Positions 1 through 11,300 of a stretch of 64,000 bases of DNA are shown here, one piece after another. A program made the translations under genes and the position numbers. Origin of the DNA: Cerasicoccus frondis (GTDB taxonomy: Bacteria; Verrucomicrobiota; Verrucomicrobiia; Opitutales; Cerasicoccaceae); NCBI GenBank assembly GCA_031296915.1, contig JAVDPC010000024.1, positions 34,634 to 98,633 on the forward strand. The letters are read 5' to 3'. Position 1 is the first letter of the stretch; the number at the start of each line of letters is the position of its first letter. Below the pieces are notes generated by a model. It was not told the origin of the DNA. It did no database searches and saw nothing but the letters and a program-made list of their open reading frames with translations.

Positions 1-501
1 GATTTTTACTTTGGTCCTAGCAATGACTTTAGATTAGCTGTGACTAACAATTCTAGCACCTCGATCAACTTTCAGATTCTAGACTACTCATCTGGCTCCG
101 GTTCCTACATAAATTATCCATCAACCTCAATCACCTATACTCCAGGAACGACATACCATGTTGCTTATGCGATTGAGACTAATGGTAGCGGAGAAGTTAT
201 CGGTAAACTGTATCTCTTAGAAGGCGCAAACTCGACCATCGATTCCAGCACACCCATATCCACAAGTAATTTAGGTGTTACAATCGACATAAACACAGAT
301 GAGGATACGGACTATGGTTTCCGACTGGGCCTTCTACAAGATGAGACAGACCAGAAGACAGTCAGCTTTGACTCATTCCGCATCTACGACTCCGTCCCGA
401 CCGAATTCCCTGGGATTCCTGAACCACAATCAGTGGCGCTCGCCCTTGGGGGCATCTCCTTGCTCGCCGTCTTTGGCTGGAGACGAGCAGCTCGCAAATA
501 G
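1..501 (+). CDS. PEP-CTERM sorting-domain protein, 5' end outside window
   Basis: The reading frame is open from base 1, so this is the C-terminal part of a longer secreted protein; the GTG at 40 is internal. The visible part is Ser/Thr/Asn-rich and predicted to be beta-rich, without a motif that I recognise. The last 28 residues form a PEP-CTERM tail: Ile-Pro-Glu-Pro, a hydrophobic helix (ALALGGISLLAVFGW), then RRAARK. By family knowledge such tails direct processing by an exosortase and anchoring in, or release from, the envelope. A strong hairpin follows at 528-554. The ligand or enzymatic role cannot be told. A secreted SGNH esterase starts 69 bp downstream on the same strand. Confidence 0.85.
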   Translation, partial: DFYFGPSNDFRLAVTNNSSTSINFQILDYSSGSGSYINYPSTSITYTPGTTYHVAYAIETNGSGEVIGKLYLLEGANSTIDSSTPISTSNLGVTIDINTDEDTDYGFRLGLLQDETDQKTVSFDSFRIYDSVPTEFPGIPEPQSVALALGGISLLAVFGWRRAARK

Positions 502-527
502 TATCCGTTAATCATTCACGAATCACG

Positions 528-554
528 CATAGGCATCTTCTTAAGATGCCTATG
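528..554 (+). terminator. Hairpin terminator after the PEP-CTERM gene
   Basis: A perfect 12-bp stem (CATAGGCATCTT / AAGATGCCTATG) with a 3-nt loop lies 27 bp after the stop, followed by a short T-rich stretch (TTCGTTT). It probably ends the upstream transcript before the esterase pair. Confidence 0.7.
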
Positions 555-569
555 TTCGTTTAAAACAGC

Positions 570-2390
570 ATGATCAAAAAACGACTGAAGACAGAACTGG
601 CATTTCAGGTCTTATTTCTATTTGGATTCCTTCCATTTGTAGCCATCGGCGAAACCACAATCCGACCAGAAAAAGATCTCTTGCGAATCAGCCAAAGCGG
701 TGACCCGTCGATCGAGAGTCAAATCACACGAGACGGTAGCCTAGCCAGTCTCCGCTTTCTGAAACCCAGTGAAATCTACAATCTGATGCCGAATTCGCAT
801 CGGCCTGATTTCTTGAAAACCGGCATGGGTCTACCCGATGAGAATCCCCTCGGTGGCTCACGTGGTATCTTCCTCTGGCAGAATGGAGCGGTGCCCCTGC
901 ATGAAATTCTAAAACTGGATGATCAGACCATCCGTGCCAGCAGCAACAAAGCTGACTTGGTCTATAACTTCAGTGTCGCGCAGACTGTTCGCATCACTGC
1001 GACCAATAAATCCGATTCCCCCATGCTCCTACTCATGGTGATAGACCCGACTGCGGGTGCGGTGCGAGCACCGGACGGCGACTTGGTCAAAACGCCTACC
1101 ATGCGGTTCTGGCCTCACACCATCTGGTATCAGGATGGAGGCCCTGCCCACTGGAAGATCGAAATAACAGGAGGCGACCGCATCTGGGGATCCGCCCCCG
1201 AAGTCGCCACCCCCTGGCGCAACGGACTCTATCAAGTCTGGGAAGCCCAATTAGAGGCGGGTGAGACGCGAGAGATCACGATTCAGGCCAGCCGCCTTAG
1301 CAACGAGGCGATTGGGGAATATAAAGCACTCATCCCCGAATCAATCCCCACCCGCCGAACTTCACAGATCGCCTTCCCGCTAGCTCCGCAGGCCAGCGAC
1401 AGCTCGCTATCGTTGTATTCCCCCAAAGATTACCAGGTCTTCCAGCGGACAACTCAAGAAGAAGGATCCATACAAATAGCAGGTTCCTTGCGTGAAGATT
1501 TCGATAAAATCGAAGCACGCATAACGGGAACGTCTGCATTCGGCAACATTCCACAGACATGGCTACCGATGGAAATAGACCATGCAAGTCATGGATTCTC
1601 GGCCGACCTAAAGCTTCCCGCCGGTGGATGGTATCAAGTCGAGCTACGCGCGCTGAACAAGGGACAGGTCATCGCCCAGGAAACAATCGAACACGTCGGT
1701 ATTGGTGAGGTCTTCGTCACGTGTGGCCAATCAAATTCAACGAATTACGGAGCGACTGAAAAGGAGCGCAACCGCACACAGACCGGACTCGTCGCCAGCT
1801 TCAGTGGATCCCGCTGGCAGCTCTGCGAGGACCCGCTCCCCGGAAGCTCGGACAGCAGCCAAGGCGGCAGCCCTTGGACCTTCTTTGGCGATCGCATCGC
1901 GCGTGAGCAGAATGTGCCCGTTGGAATCGCGATTACCGGACACGGCGGTGCCCCCGTGCAAAACTGGACCCCTGGCTCGTTTCCCTTCCTCTGGGTCATG
2001 ACACGTATCAATCAGTTCGGACCTCACGGCTTCCGCGCCCTACTTTGGCATCAGGGAGAAAGTAATGTCCGTGGAACAAGTGAGTTTTACTATGACAAGC
2101 TCAAGGAAATCATCGAAGCCTCCCGTCAGGTAGCTGGTTGGGACATTCCTTGGATGGTAGCCCAAACGTCCTATCTCAATCCTCGCGACTCTTCCTTTTC
2201 CAGCACACGCGATGCACAGGCAAAACTCTGGGCAGAAGGCTTTGCCATGCCCGGTCCCGACACCGATACATTGATCGGCGATGACCGCGACGGCGTTCAC
2301 CTCAGCACCAGTGGCCTGAAAAAACATGGCGAACGATGGGCCACCTTGGTGAACCAATATTTAGACACAATCTACAACCCCACACATTAA
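570..2390 (+). CDS. Secreted sialate O-acetylesterase-like (SASA/SGNH) carbohydrate esterase
   Basis: 606 residues. A basic N-terminus and hydrophobic stretch (residues 8-27) suggest a signal peptide, so it probably acts in the periplasm or outside. Residues about 30-375 are beta-rich accessory sequence. The catalytic domain (about 378-600) carries the hallmarks of the SASA branch of SGNH hydrolases: GQSN with candidate nucleophile Ser388, WHQGESN at 493-499, and DGVH with candidate catalytic Asp574/His577. Such enzymes remove acetyl groups from sugars. No Shine-Dalgarno precedes the ATG. The next gene starts 2 bp after the stop, so the two esterases are surely co-transcribed. The substrate is unknown; xylan-type or sulfated-polysaccharide acetyl esters are both possible. 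Confidence 0.85.
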   Translation: MIKKRLKTELAFQVLFLFGFLPFVAIGETTIRPEKDLLRISQSGDPSIESQITRDGSLASLRFLKPSEIYNLMPNSHRPDFLKTGMGLPDENPLGGSRGIFLWQNGAVPLHEILKLDDQTIRASSNKADLVYNFSVAQTVRITATNKSDSPMLLLMVIDPTAGAVRAPDGDLVKTPTMRFWPHTIWYQDGGPAHWKIEITGGDRIWGSAPEVATPWRNGLYQVWEAQLEAGETREITIQASRLSNEAIGEYKALIPESIPTRRTSQIAFPLAPQASDSSLSLYSPKDYQVFQRTTQEEGSIQIAGSLREDFDKIEARITGTSAFGNIPQTWLPMEIDHASHGFSADLKLPAGGWYQVELRALNKGQVIAQETIEHVGIGEVFVTCGQSNSTNYGATEKERNRTQTGLVASFSGSRWQLCEDPLPGSSDSSQGGSPWTFFGDRIAREQNVPVGIAITGHGGAPVQNWTPGSFPFLWVMTRINQFGPHGFRALLWHQGESNVRGTSEFYYDKLKEIIEASRQVAGWDIPWMVAQTSYLNPRDSSFSSTRDAQAKLWAEGFAMPGPDTDTLIGDDRDGVHLSTSGLKKHGERWATLVNQYLDTIYNPTH

Positions 2391-2391
2391 A

Positions 2392-3801
2392 ATGCACCAA
2401 ACACATAGGCTCTTAAGTGCCTTAGCGCTCTCCCTCATAACCATCACTCAAGCTGCCACTGCGGAAAGCTCGAACCGTTCGACCACACCAAAGATGCAGG
2501 ACGCCTGGGGCGATCAACATCGCTCGCTCGTTCAAGAAGCGGAGGACAACGCAGACAAGATTCAGATTGTCCTGCTGGGCGACTCCATCACTTGGCGCTG
2601 GAGCGGTGGCGCGGGCAAAGGTATCCGCGAAGAACGCTATGACCCGCATGGTGTGATCAACCTAGGCATCAGTGCCGATCGTATCGAGCACGTCCTCTGG
2701 CGCTTGGAGAACGGCGAAATGGCTCCATTGAACCCAAAGATGGTCCTCCTGATGATTGGCACCAATAACCTGCACGCCAATAGTGACGAGGAAATCGCCT
2801 ACGGGGTGTGGAAGGTCGTTGAATACATTCGCAAGCATCACCCGGAAACCCGCGTCTTGGTTCAGGGCATCTTCCCACGCAGTCGCCCCGAAGGTCAAAT
2901 GGAACGCATTCATACGATTAACGAGTATCTCGCAAAGCTCGATGATGGAGAAATGGTTGAATTCATTGATTTTGGGGAAGGCTTCCTCAACACCGACGGC
3001 AGTTTGAACACAACATGGTTTACCGACGGTCTGCATCCTGAAAAACCGGAAGCCTTCAAAGTCTGGGCTGATAGCATTCAACCGATCGTCGAAAAGTGGC
3101 TCATTACAGCGCCGATCGCCAACGTCCCAGCACCACGCGCGCCGGTCGCACAGCCTAAAGACATTTCCATTATCGAACCAAAATCTCGCAACGACTGGCT
3201 CTACAAATATAACCGATTCGTTAGTGAAACTGAACGCCATGAAGGCCACCTACTCTTCCTCGGCGATACCACCATGTCCAAATGGCAGCGCAGCCTTGAT
3301 GAGCTATACACGGAACAGTATCGCTCTTACTCTCCCGTTTTCGGTGCCATGTGGAACAACCGCACGGAGAACATCCTCTGGCAATTGCAAAACATGCCAG
3401 CGGAGAATCTGGATCCAAAGTTGGTAATCCTGCAATTGCAGGAAAATGTAGTCTCCTACCACACACAGCCCGAGGATGTCGTGGCTGGTGTTGAGGCAAT
3501 CGTCGATACGCTGAAATCACTCTATCCAGATACAGAGATTCTACTGGAAAGTGCTCTACCGGAGGTTCGCGGTGAGCGCGTACTCGTCTCTGATTCCATC
3601 AAAACATACAATCAACTGCTTGAGAAATATGCCCAACAGGATCCCAAGGTCCACTTTCTAAATTTAACGGAGGTTTTCGAAGACGAACCCGCACAGTTCA
3701 TCCCTAACCGCGTCAAGCAGACCGTTGAAGCCTATAGCAAATGGGGCGATGCCCGGGCACCGTTTGTGGAACAGGTGATGTCGAACGGTCATTCTCACTA
3801 A
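2392..3801 (+). CDS. Secreted GDSL/SGNH esterase with a second, degenerate SGNH domain
   Basis: 469 residues with a signal peptide (about 1-24). Domain 1 (about 55-240) is a complete PAF-acetylhydrolase-like SGNH fold: GDS with Ser65, GTNN at 123-126 and DGLH with Asp212/His215. Domain 2 (about 284-460) repeats the same plan but has lost the catalytic residues: GDT at 291-293 replaces GDS, QLQEN replaces GTNN, and PNRVKQTVEAY replaces DGLHPEKPEAF. Domain 2 is therefore probably structural or sugar-binding. Together with the SASA enzyme just upstream it would remove ester groups from a polysaccharide. No Shine-Dalgarno is visible; translational coupling to the preceding stop is likely. Confidence 0.85.
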   Translation: MHQTHRLLSALALSLITITQAATAESSNRSTTPKMQDAWGDQHRSLVQEAEDNADKIQIVLLGDSITWRWSGGAGKGIREERYDPHGVINLGISADRIEHVLWRLENGEMAPLNPKMVLLMIGTNNLHANSDEEIAYGVWKVVEYIRKHHPETRVLVQGIFPRSRPEGQMERIHTINEYLAKLDDGEMVEFIDFGEGFLNTDGSLNTTWFTDGLHPEKPEAFKVWADSIQPIVEKWLITAPIANVPAPRAPVAQPKDISIIEPKSRNDWLYKYNRFVSETERHEGHLLFLGDTTMSKWQRSLDELYTEQYRSYSPVFGAMWNNRTENILWQLQNMPAENLDPKLVILQLQENVVSYHTQPEDVVAGVEAIVDTLKSLYPDTEILLESALPEVRGERVLVSDSIKTYNQLLEKYAQQDPKVHFLNLTEVFEDEPAQFIPNRVKQTVEAYSKWGDARAPFVEQVMSNGHSH

Positions 3802-3815
3802 TTGATTCGTCCTCT

Positions 3816-3880
3816 TCAATCGAGCCCACGAGCCAACCTTCGACAAGCCCAGGCCGACAAAGAAGCCTGTCCTACATCAT
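3816..3880. repeat. Possible dispersed intergenic repeat
   Basis: This non-coding stretch contains a GACAGGCTTCTTTGTCGGCC-type sequence (read on the minus strand) with short inverted arms (AGGC/GCCT, GACA/TGTC). It resembles 'GACAGGCTTCCAGCCTGTC' repeats that I recall from verrucomicrobial intergenic DNA. I see only one copy in this window, so the call rests on memory of the motif. The rest of the 293-bp gap (3802-4094) shows nothing else. Confidence 0.25.
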
Positions 3881-4094
3881 CAAGGCAAATTCCGCCATAT
3901 TCGAATCTTGCATCGGCGGAGAAACGGCACGACTCGTCATTTGAGATAGAAGGCTTTGGCTCCCAGTTAATCTCCAATCCACAACGCCCAAATGGCACGA
4001 AATGGCCTATGAGGACACCTTGGAGAGCAAAAGGTGCCAATGGACTTGGAGGACGAACTTCTCCCAATACACTACGCTATCCGCGCAAAGGCCC

Positions 4095-4814
4095 TTAGCG
4101 GGTCCCCTTCTCGGAAATCGTTTTCATCTTCAGATAGGGACGGCGCGCATTTACCACATCAGTGAGAAAAACTAACGACCGCTTATTGGAATGATACATC
4201 CAGGCAGTATTGATTTTAGGCTCCCACTGATCATCGATTTTCATACTAAAATGAACTCGCATGTCCGCTTGATCATTCGAAGGAGATCGGATCAGCTTCG
4301 TTTGCTTACCGGGGATCACGAGTTTTTCATCACCAAGGATACAGCCCACTTCGTGCTGGCTTAAATTAATAATTCTGAAAGAGCCCAACGGGAAAACGCC
4401 AAGATCATGGTTCATCACCAGTGTATTCAATTGCATTGAGTTAGGCGAATTCAAATCACCGGAGCTCGATGGCATTTCCGTAAACAGAAAAAGAACCTCC
4501 TTTAATTGAGGATCCAAGTAAGCCTGTGCAACTCGCTCTCGAATAACTGTACCCGGTTCGAGCCCCGGCTTTTCTCGAAAAAAGACAATTGGATTTGGTC
4601 CCGTGTAAAGATACGGACCATTCATATGAGATTGCCCCACCCGAACCGTCTCCACGTGTTCGCCATTAAGGTATTGGATGCCATTAGCCTTAATCGTATC
4701 CCAAGCCAGAGTGCTGAAACGGATAGATATCTCATTCTCATCCGTATCGGCACTCAACTGCGCGCCGATCATGACCAACACTGCGATCAATAGAAATAAG
4801 CTTTTTCGCATCAT
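4095..4814 (-). CDS. Small secreted partner of the pseudopilin-like cassette (copy 1)
   Basis: About 239 residues from the ATG at 4814. An upstream in-frame start at 4844 would overlap the preceding gene, while 4814 gives a normal signal peptide (MMRKSLFLLIAVLVMIGAQLSA). The mature part is beta-rich and hydrophilic; I do not recognise a known domain. It resembles the 233-residue product at 43778-44479: a central stretch FRIINLSQHEV versus TRIHNLTEEP, and similar C-termini around Trp-x-Tyr. Both genes follow immediately downstream of a giant pseudopilin-like gene, so the pair looks like a conserved cassette. The role is unknown; a periplasmic chaperone-like or surface partner of the large protein is a guess. 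Confidence 0.6.
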   Translation of the reverse strand: MMRKSLFLLIAVLVMIGAQLSADTDENEISIRFSTLAWDTIKANGIQYLNGEHVETVRVGQSHMNGPYLYTGPNPIVFFREKPGLEPGTVIRERVAQAYLDPQLKEVLFLFTEMPSSSGDLNSPNSMQLNTLVMNHDLGVFPLGSFRIINLSQHEVGCILGDEKLVIPGKQTKLIRSPSNDQADMRVHFSMKIDDQWEPKINTAWMYHSNKRSLVFLTDVVNARRPYLKMKTISEKGTR

Positions 4815-4831
4815 AAAAATAAAGAATGTTC

Positions 4832-6697
4832 TTAGTCTAGCCATTGAATCGAACGGATGACAAAGCGTCGACCGAAGTCCAAATTGGTATCACTCGTTAA
4901 TTGCAATGGGGGCAAGTTCGCATCATCGGCAGGATCAACATACTCCGGTAAGCGCTGAACAATCGCTTCACAACGAGCTGCCGTCGTCTGACCTGTTATA
5001 GGATCTTCATAATCCCCATAGGCACGGATCTTGAATGTATCGGACCGTGCGCTCAGCACAGGCCCCAAAGACATCAGTATGTCAGACTGCAGCAGATAGC
5101 CAGTGGCAGCCGCAGCAGTAGGACCTGTTGCATGTGACTTGTAAGGATAATTACTGCCTTCCGAATAAGTCACCCCAGGATCCTCAAGGTCGCCTTCAGT
5201 CACAACCTCCGTAAAATTGTCATTCACTGTAGTTGCTTCAATTGCAGCCTGTAATGGCCCCATCAAACCGGTATCATCCGTCGACAGACGGCGGTTGACG
5301 AAGTCTGCCAGAGAAGTAAACGGCCCTCGTAATTTAACCTGAGCAACAATTGCATGAGCCAGCGCATCAAGCTGAGCATCCGTTAATGACCGGAAGCCTT
5401 TCCAGTCATCTGAATTATCTCCTCCCGGAAGTGTCATACGACTGAAAGGCGAAGGCTGTTCTCCAGCGCGACTAACCGAATTGCCATTGAAGTAGGCCAC
5501 ATCGATTCCATTTGCTGCAGCTAGAACCGCTTTCCATGCCTCGACAGAAGTCGAATTCACATTAAACGCGCCATCAACCATGAAATATTCTGCGGATTTC
5601 TGGTAAGCGTCTGCGGCGATCTTTGAATCCGCATTCGCATCCAACAAATCACCCAGAACTTCAGATGCAGAAACTCCGTCAAAGATCATTCGGGAATTCG
5701 GCAATGCATCTCGGTTTAAATAACGATTCAGCGACGTTTCAAAATCTTCATTCAAATCTTCTCTGGGCGTTAAACTTGAAAAATAATAGTTATCCCAAAG
5801 CGCCTCGTTCGCAAAATAGGACCAGTCAACTTGAGTGAAATTTTTGTTCAGCAAACGCTCAGTTACAGAATCACGAGCAATGAATGGACTTCCATAGGAA
5901 TTCCCAACAACGAAAGCAGGCTCTTGAGCATAACGGGATATGTTGTTTACGTGTTGAAAAGCAGCCAGCGATTGCAAGGGGGCCGTGGGCAACTCAAAAA
6001 GCACAACATGCTGCACTCCATTGCGGTTATCCTGTCCCCAGAAACCATTCCCATTTCCCGCATCAACAGCCACAATATCGGCATTCCAGTCGGTAAATGG
6101 TCGAATGTTATAGGACCAATTCCCAACAACAGGAAAGTCATATCCGTCGTTATCGCCACCAGTCATTCGCCTGATACTCTGGGCTCTCGGATTATATCGG
6201 GCGAGAAATTGAACTGGGTGATTCATATCGATGGTCCCTGAAGGTTTCAGATAAGTATCAATTAAACCCAGTGGATGTCGGAAAGGTCCAGTCCCGTCGA
6301 CCTCATTGTATTCTGCGATATCTTCGACCAAGCCAAAGTAAGAAGTATCTTCTTCCGGCCAATAAAACTCACGTGCCCCGGTTGGGTTTTGCAGCGTTCC
6401 TGAGCTAATATTAAACCCCGAACTCCTTCCATTGGAAGACCAAACTAAATTTGAACTGACTAATAGTTTATCAGAATAACCTCCGGTTGCCCCGCCACCC
6501 GACTCACCGGATACTCGGATTTCAGTCCCCGGTTCAACGATCAATTGCTCCGAATCAATTGCGGAATTATCGTCTTCATCAACTGACACCTTTATCTGAT
6601 CGAAACGAAAATACTTCGCCTCAGCTTCCAAACTTCCGGAATAAGGCGATAGGTTCGCGGTAAATGACTTTTCCAGAACTCCCTGCTTTTTCACCAA
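4832..6697 (-). pseudogene. C-terminal half of frameshifted giant pseudopilin-like protein (copy 1)
   Basis: This is the second half of the gene that begins at 8348, in a different frame. It overlaps the first half by 77 bp. The sequence aligns with the C-terminal half of the intact paralogue at 44483-48028: both carry VDGAFNVNSTSVEAWK, VKLRGPF, NRRL, DDTG and LSARSDTF-IRAYG in the same order. Joining the two frames at the A5 tract (6687-6691) gives about 1170 residues, the paralogue's length. Removing one A restores the frame (...DSIGEK|QGVLEK...). It has no credible start of its own; the only one is an internal TTG. It is either a real frameshift or a sequencing error in the homopolymer. 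Confidence 0.75.
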
Positions 6698-8348
6698 TCG
6701 AATCTACTGTTGAATAAACCTTAACTTGCCCCGGGGCTAATGTGCTTCCTTCCAAATAACAGATCAAACCAGCATAACTGAAATTCTTCGTTTCGTTCGC
6801 ATCACCCAATTTTAAGTTAATGGTTTGAAGCGCTTCACCTGGTTCCCGATATGAAAACTCCATCGGTAATATTAGGAAATTCCAATTAACATGCATCTGT
6901 TCAAAATCTAGCTCAACGTTGTAAGGATTCCAAATCGTGACCACTGGGCTGGCCAGTAAATCAATTCTATATTTATAGTCCGTGCTATCAGGATCAGGAA
7001 AGACTTTGACCGCTTGCAAACTTAGAAATAATTGAACCCGCGTAACGACCGGATGAATTTGCATATCAGTCGGACGAGGGACGCGCGTAGTTCCACCTCC
7101 GTAGAAATTCGACACATTCATGTCATAGGTTCCGGTGGAGTAAAGAGCTGCGGGCAGACTGTAATTATTACTAGAAGTCCCATCCTGCATCTGAGGAAAA
7201 AAAGGACGTGAATCAATGGTATATCGATTCCCCTGCCTTTCGACACCCCTTGGGTGAGCGGTTTTGTAATCCACAAAACGGTCCGGATCATTCTGCAAGT
7301 ATAAGCGATAATAATTGCGTAACAGATGCCAAGTCGGACCACGGATGCCATCTCCATTCGGCGTATAATCATGCGTAAATAAGTAGCGAATTTCGTGTCC
7401 CGTGATTGTCCCATTCACGCCTGGCGCTAACGACTCTCCGCCCGCAGCAAAATTTGTATCAGCATTAAAATCATCCAGATCCATCTCGAAAGCTAAGCTT
7501 AGGTCCTGCTTGAGCCCTCCCTCAGCTACATTTGCAAGAACACCTAAACTGGAGGTGGTCAAATCATGTAGTAGAATTGTGGGTAAATCCGCTAAACCGC
7601 TTTCTATCAGTGGTAGTTGGTCCAATGTGCTCATACGCTCTATTTGCGATTCAATTGAGCTATCCAGTGGATCCATGTAATCACCAATCACCGACGAATC
7701 AGGCAAGGTGATTTTCTCAATACCCGTTCGCTGTCCGGTCATTTGGGAAAAATGGTAATCATTGGCCGCAAGACCACTACTCAAACGGTGCGGATCCGTC
7801 AGATTTACTTTGGCTTTCACTCCCTCATCCGCGACCCAGTACGCATAGTGACCATTCCCCCACTGATTATTAATGGACTCGAGCCCAACCACCACTTCAT
7901 TCGAAGGGTTGGAAGCATCTTCATGCAGCATCACCGGGTTCAGAACTTCACCACCAGGAATTAAATCGTTACCCGATAGATCTTTACCGGAGATCAACCA
8001 ATCAACTTGAGTTGCTGAGCTGAAAGGCACGAAAGGATCTCGATTCGAAACATCCCAAACTCCTGTCCAGCGACGATGCGTATCATCAGCCAGACCATCC
8101 ACCAAATCAGCCGTGGCGGTAACTCGCTGGTCAGGCCCTGCGCTCTTCTGTAGTTCGCCTAAGGCAATTTGCAAGCCCAAGAGCGCATTTGATCTCGCAA
8201 GAGAAACGTCGTGTTGCACATGAATACTCTGCATTTCCACTCGAACCAATGTCGTCAAAGAAAGGCACAACATTAAGATGAAAGCCATGAGCGAAAGTGC
8301 GATGACCAAGGCGAAACCTTGGGATTGATTCGGAGGGGATCTTTTCAT
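6621..8348 (-). pseudogene. N-terminal half of frameshifted giant pseudopilin-like protein (copy 1)
   Basis: I place the start at the ATG at 8348, 8 bp after the upstream glycosidase stop; the ORF opens further upstream at 8396 but would then overlap it. The N-terminus has a prepilin-like pattern: short basic leader, Gly, then FALVIALSLMAFILMLCLSL. It lacks the usual Glu5, as in GspK/PilX-type minor pseudopilins. A motif AGPDQRVTATAD follows, then WTGVW. This resembles the large proteins that I recall as Verru_Chthon cassette protein A, but I cannot confirm the family. The frame closes at 6621 after a shift at the A5 tract; see the other half. Expected location: inner membrane/periplasm. Confidence 0.75.
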
Positions 8349-8355
8349 GCGCAAT

Positions 8356-11300
8356 TCAAAGGGTAATTGTATAAAAATCTTCTTCAGATGGAACATAGAA
8401 CTTCAAGCCTACTGAGCGTATTTCTCCGCGAACCGGACCTTCACGCGTCGAAAGCTCAATCATATTGATTTCTCCGAATTTGATCCAAGGGGTCACATCC
8501 AGCTCAAAACGATCTTCAATTTGGTGTCGGAATCGCATGACCCAGCGTCCATTCATGAGCACACCAATTATGCCACCAACATCGTGCACGGCAACACGCA
8601 CACGCTTATCTGAATACTCCTTAGGAATGAAGACCTCGCGACGCAGTTGCATCGCATCATATTTCCCAGGGAGTTCAATTGAAGCATCGTAGAACAAAGA
8701 ATCCAGACTCGACTCCCAAGCACCAGCCAGATCGATGCTGGCCTCAGGCTCCCGTTGATGCCACAACCATGCCGTGCCCCGCGTTCCCGCAAGCACAGAA
8801 TCGCTCTGTATTTCTACAGCGAGAACATGCTCGCTACCAGGAGTCAGCGCATTGAATGGATTTGCATTAACGATACCTTTATGACTCCAATCCTGGACCA
8901 GTTGGCCATCTAGCCAAATACGTCCCTTGGTGACAAATGTGGATTGCCACCAGGAATGCAGCCCCATTTCAACAAAGCCATCGGTCCAATCTGCTGGAAC
9001 GGTAAAGCGCTTACGGAGAAGCGCATGGCTAACCTCTGTATATTCCGGAATGGTGCTCCAGGCTCCAAGCATCTCAAGTTCACCCCAAGCAGAATCATCA
9101 TAGTCAATCGCAAGCATTTCTGCCTCTGGTTCAGAACCATCCGATGGCAGTATCTTCCACGCTTTGCCTAAATCAACTGAATGGGGATGTAGTGGTTCAG
9201 CATATTCAGTCATATCCGGTTCAACAGCCGCACGCCACCAATTACGTTGTAACGCAAACCACCGAATCGGTGCTTTTGTAATTTCAGAACGTGGTGTAAG
9301 AAAAACACGTGTTTGCATCGGTTCTAAATCAATGGGAATGCCGCCCGATTCTACTTCCATTTGCTGGCCGCGAACAACGTCATATGCCCACTTCGAAATA
9401 TTCGACTCGGGCAGCTCAATGCGCCCCGACAGCGTCGACTCTTTATGCTGGTTCCAAACCGTCCATACATCATAAAGACCATTATTAGTCACAAAATGTC
9501 GAAGTAGCACGTATTGGTTTTCCGGTGACCATTTCGATTCGATCAAATCAACTCCTTGCCATTCAAGCAACTGGCTGAACAAACGTCTTAAATGAACAAT
9601 ACGCTCTGGAAGGGGCCTATCCGCAGGTTCCAAGCGATCAGGCATTTTCGTCTTATCAAATCTACATCCCATCTGGACGATATAACCTTCCCCGAGCGGA
9701 CGCACCCCAATTGCCACGGAGCCATCTTCCCAGGACATCAATGGTTTCGCGTCAGGAGCGACAGGCTCTAAGGAAAGGCCATAAGCCCGAACACCTTTCC
9801 AATCACCGTGAAAAACAGAGGCTCCTTCTGCTGGATACATTCCGGAATCAGACACGCCGAGTTCAGAAACCCGAAATCCGGTCAAACTCGAGATCGGCCA
9901 TGAATTTGGCCTTTCCGGAGTGTGTCGCCCAGTTTCAACAAAAGTCACAAAGACACCTCCTTGCCGCACATAAGCTTCAATCTCCTCCAGCAGAGTTGCA
10001 TCCATCACGGAGGTATTCGTATCAATAATGACCTTATACTTCTCGGTGTCACCACCTCTAAAAGAGGTTTCGGCAACGGCATCGCTTTCAACAACACCTC
10101 GCATGTAAGCACGCCAATTCCACTCCCAATAGCCCGCATTTAAACGCTTCGCGTCACGTTTCCAAGGGAAGGAGGTATACGTATTTGCGTTGGTGGAATA
10201 CAACGCGGCCACGTCCGCCTTCGGTGCATTATGTTTCCCCAACAACTTGATTGCAGGGAGGTGTTCTTCGAAATGCGCGCGAATGTCTTCATCCCAGAGA
10301 ATGTTTCCGATATGAATAAAATAATCAATTCCTTGCAGACCTTCGGTCAGGTAAAGCCCAAGATGCTTTTTAAATCCATCCAAATCTCTGGCGGGGCCTC
10401 CTGGCTCCAGACTGAAAGGTAAGCCAGCGCCACGCATCAATGATGGTAAATAATCAGCCCAGAAGGCTCCCATATATCCGGTGTTGTGAAAGTTGGCGCC
10501 GTAGTCTTTGGCTAACTCCAGCATTGAGGCTGCGTAGCCATCCGGAGCCATGAGCATGACCTGATGATCGGGAGTCACCTGACGGATCATATTTAAGGAT
10601 CGCTTAGCAACGTCCACTCGAGACCACTGAGTCCAGTTCATGAAATCCACCCAACGGGCATTAACCTCAGGCTCTAGATCTGGATATTGCTTCGGAGGAT
10701 GAGACGACAGGTAAATTCGATAAGCAATCATCGCCTGAGGAAGCCTGATTGAAAGTTGATTCTGTCCGGCGACTAACTGATCTGAAACTTCGATAGCGGT
10801 CCAATGAGGAAAATGATGCTCTACCTCCTCTTCCGTAATCAATTCGCCATTGAGATACGCCTTCACCACCCCCTTTGTGGCCATATTCAGGTCCCACAGA
10901 TAGAGCCAGACCTGATCCTTGTGCTTCAACCAGGCCTGTGGTACATCGATTGTTCGACGCAATACCGCCGGACGTTGTTCGATCATCATCACATGATCGG
11001 TGGCAGAAGCTTCTAGCTCCCCCCATTCGGAGTCGTCAAAATCGACCGTAAACCATTCATCTGACGCGCCAAGCGTAGGGATATCTTTGCTGTAAGTTTT
11101 GTTATTATCGTTTAGCTTGTAGCTGACACCTTCAGGCAAGGATTCATAACGAATTTTCCAAAGACCGGATAAATCCAAAGCCGATTCCCCCCATCCGAGG
11201 AAAGAAGCGACTTCTGGCGCCCGAACGTCATCCATGCTGGAATAGTTGGTGCCCCATCGAGCATTCAAACTTTCCACATCCGAATACTCCTTAATTAAAT

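Noticed and set aside
40-501. GTG at base 40 as the start of the first protein
   Set aside because: The frame is open to base 1 with protein-like sequence before it, and a 153-residue form would lack a signal peptide.
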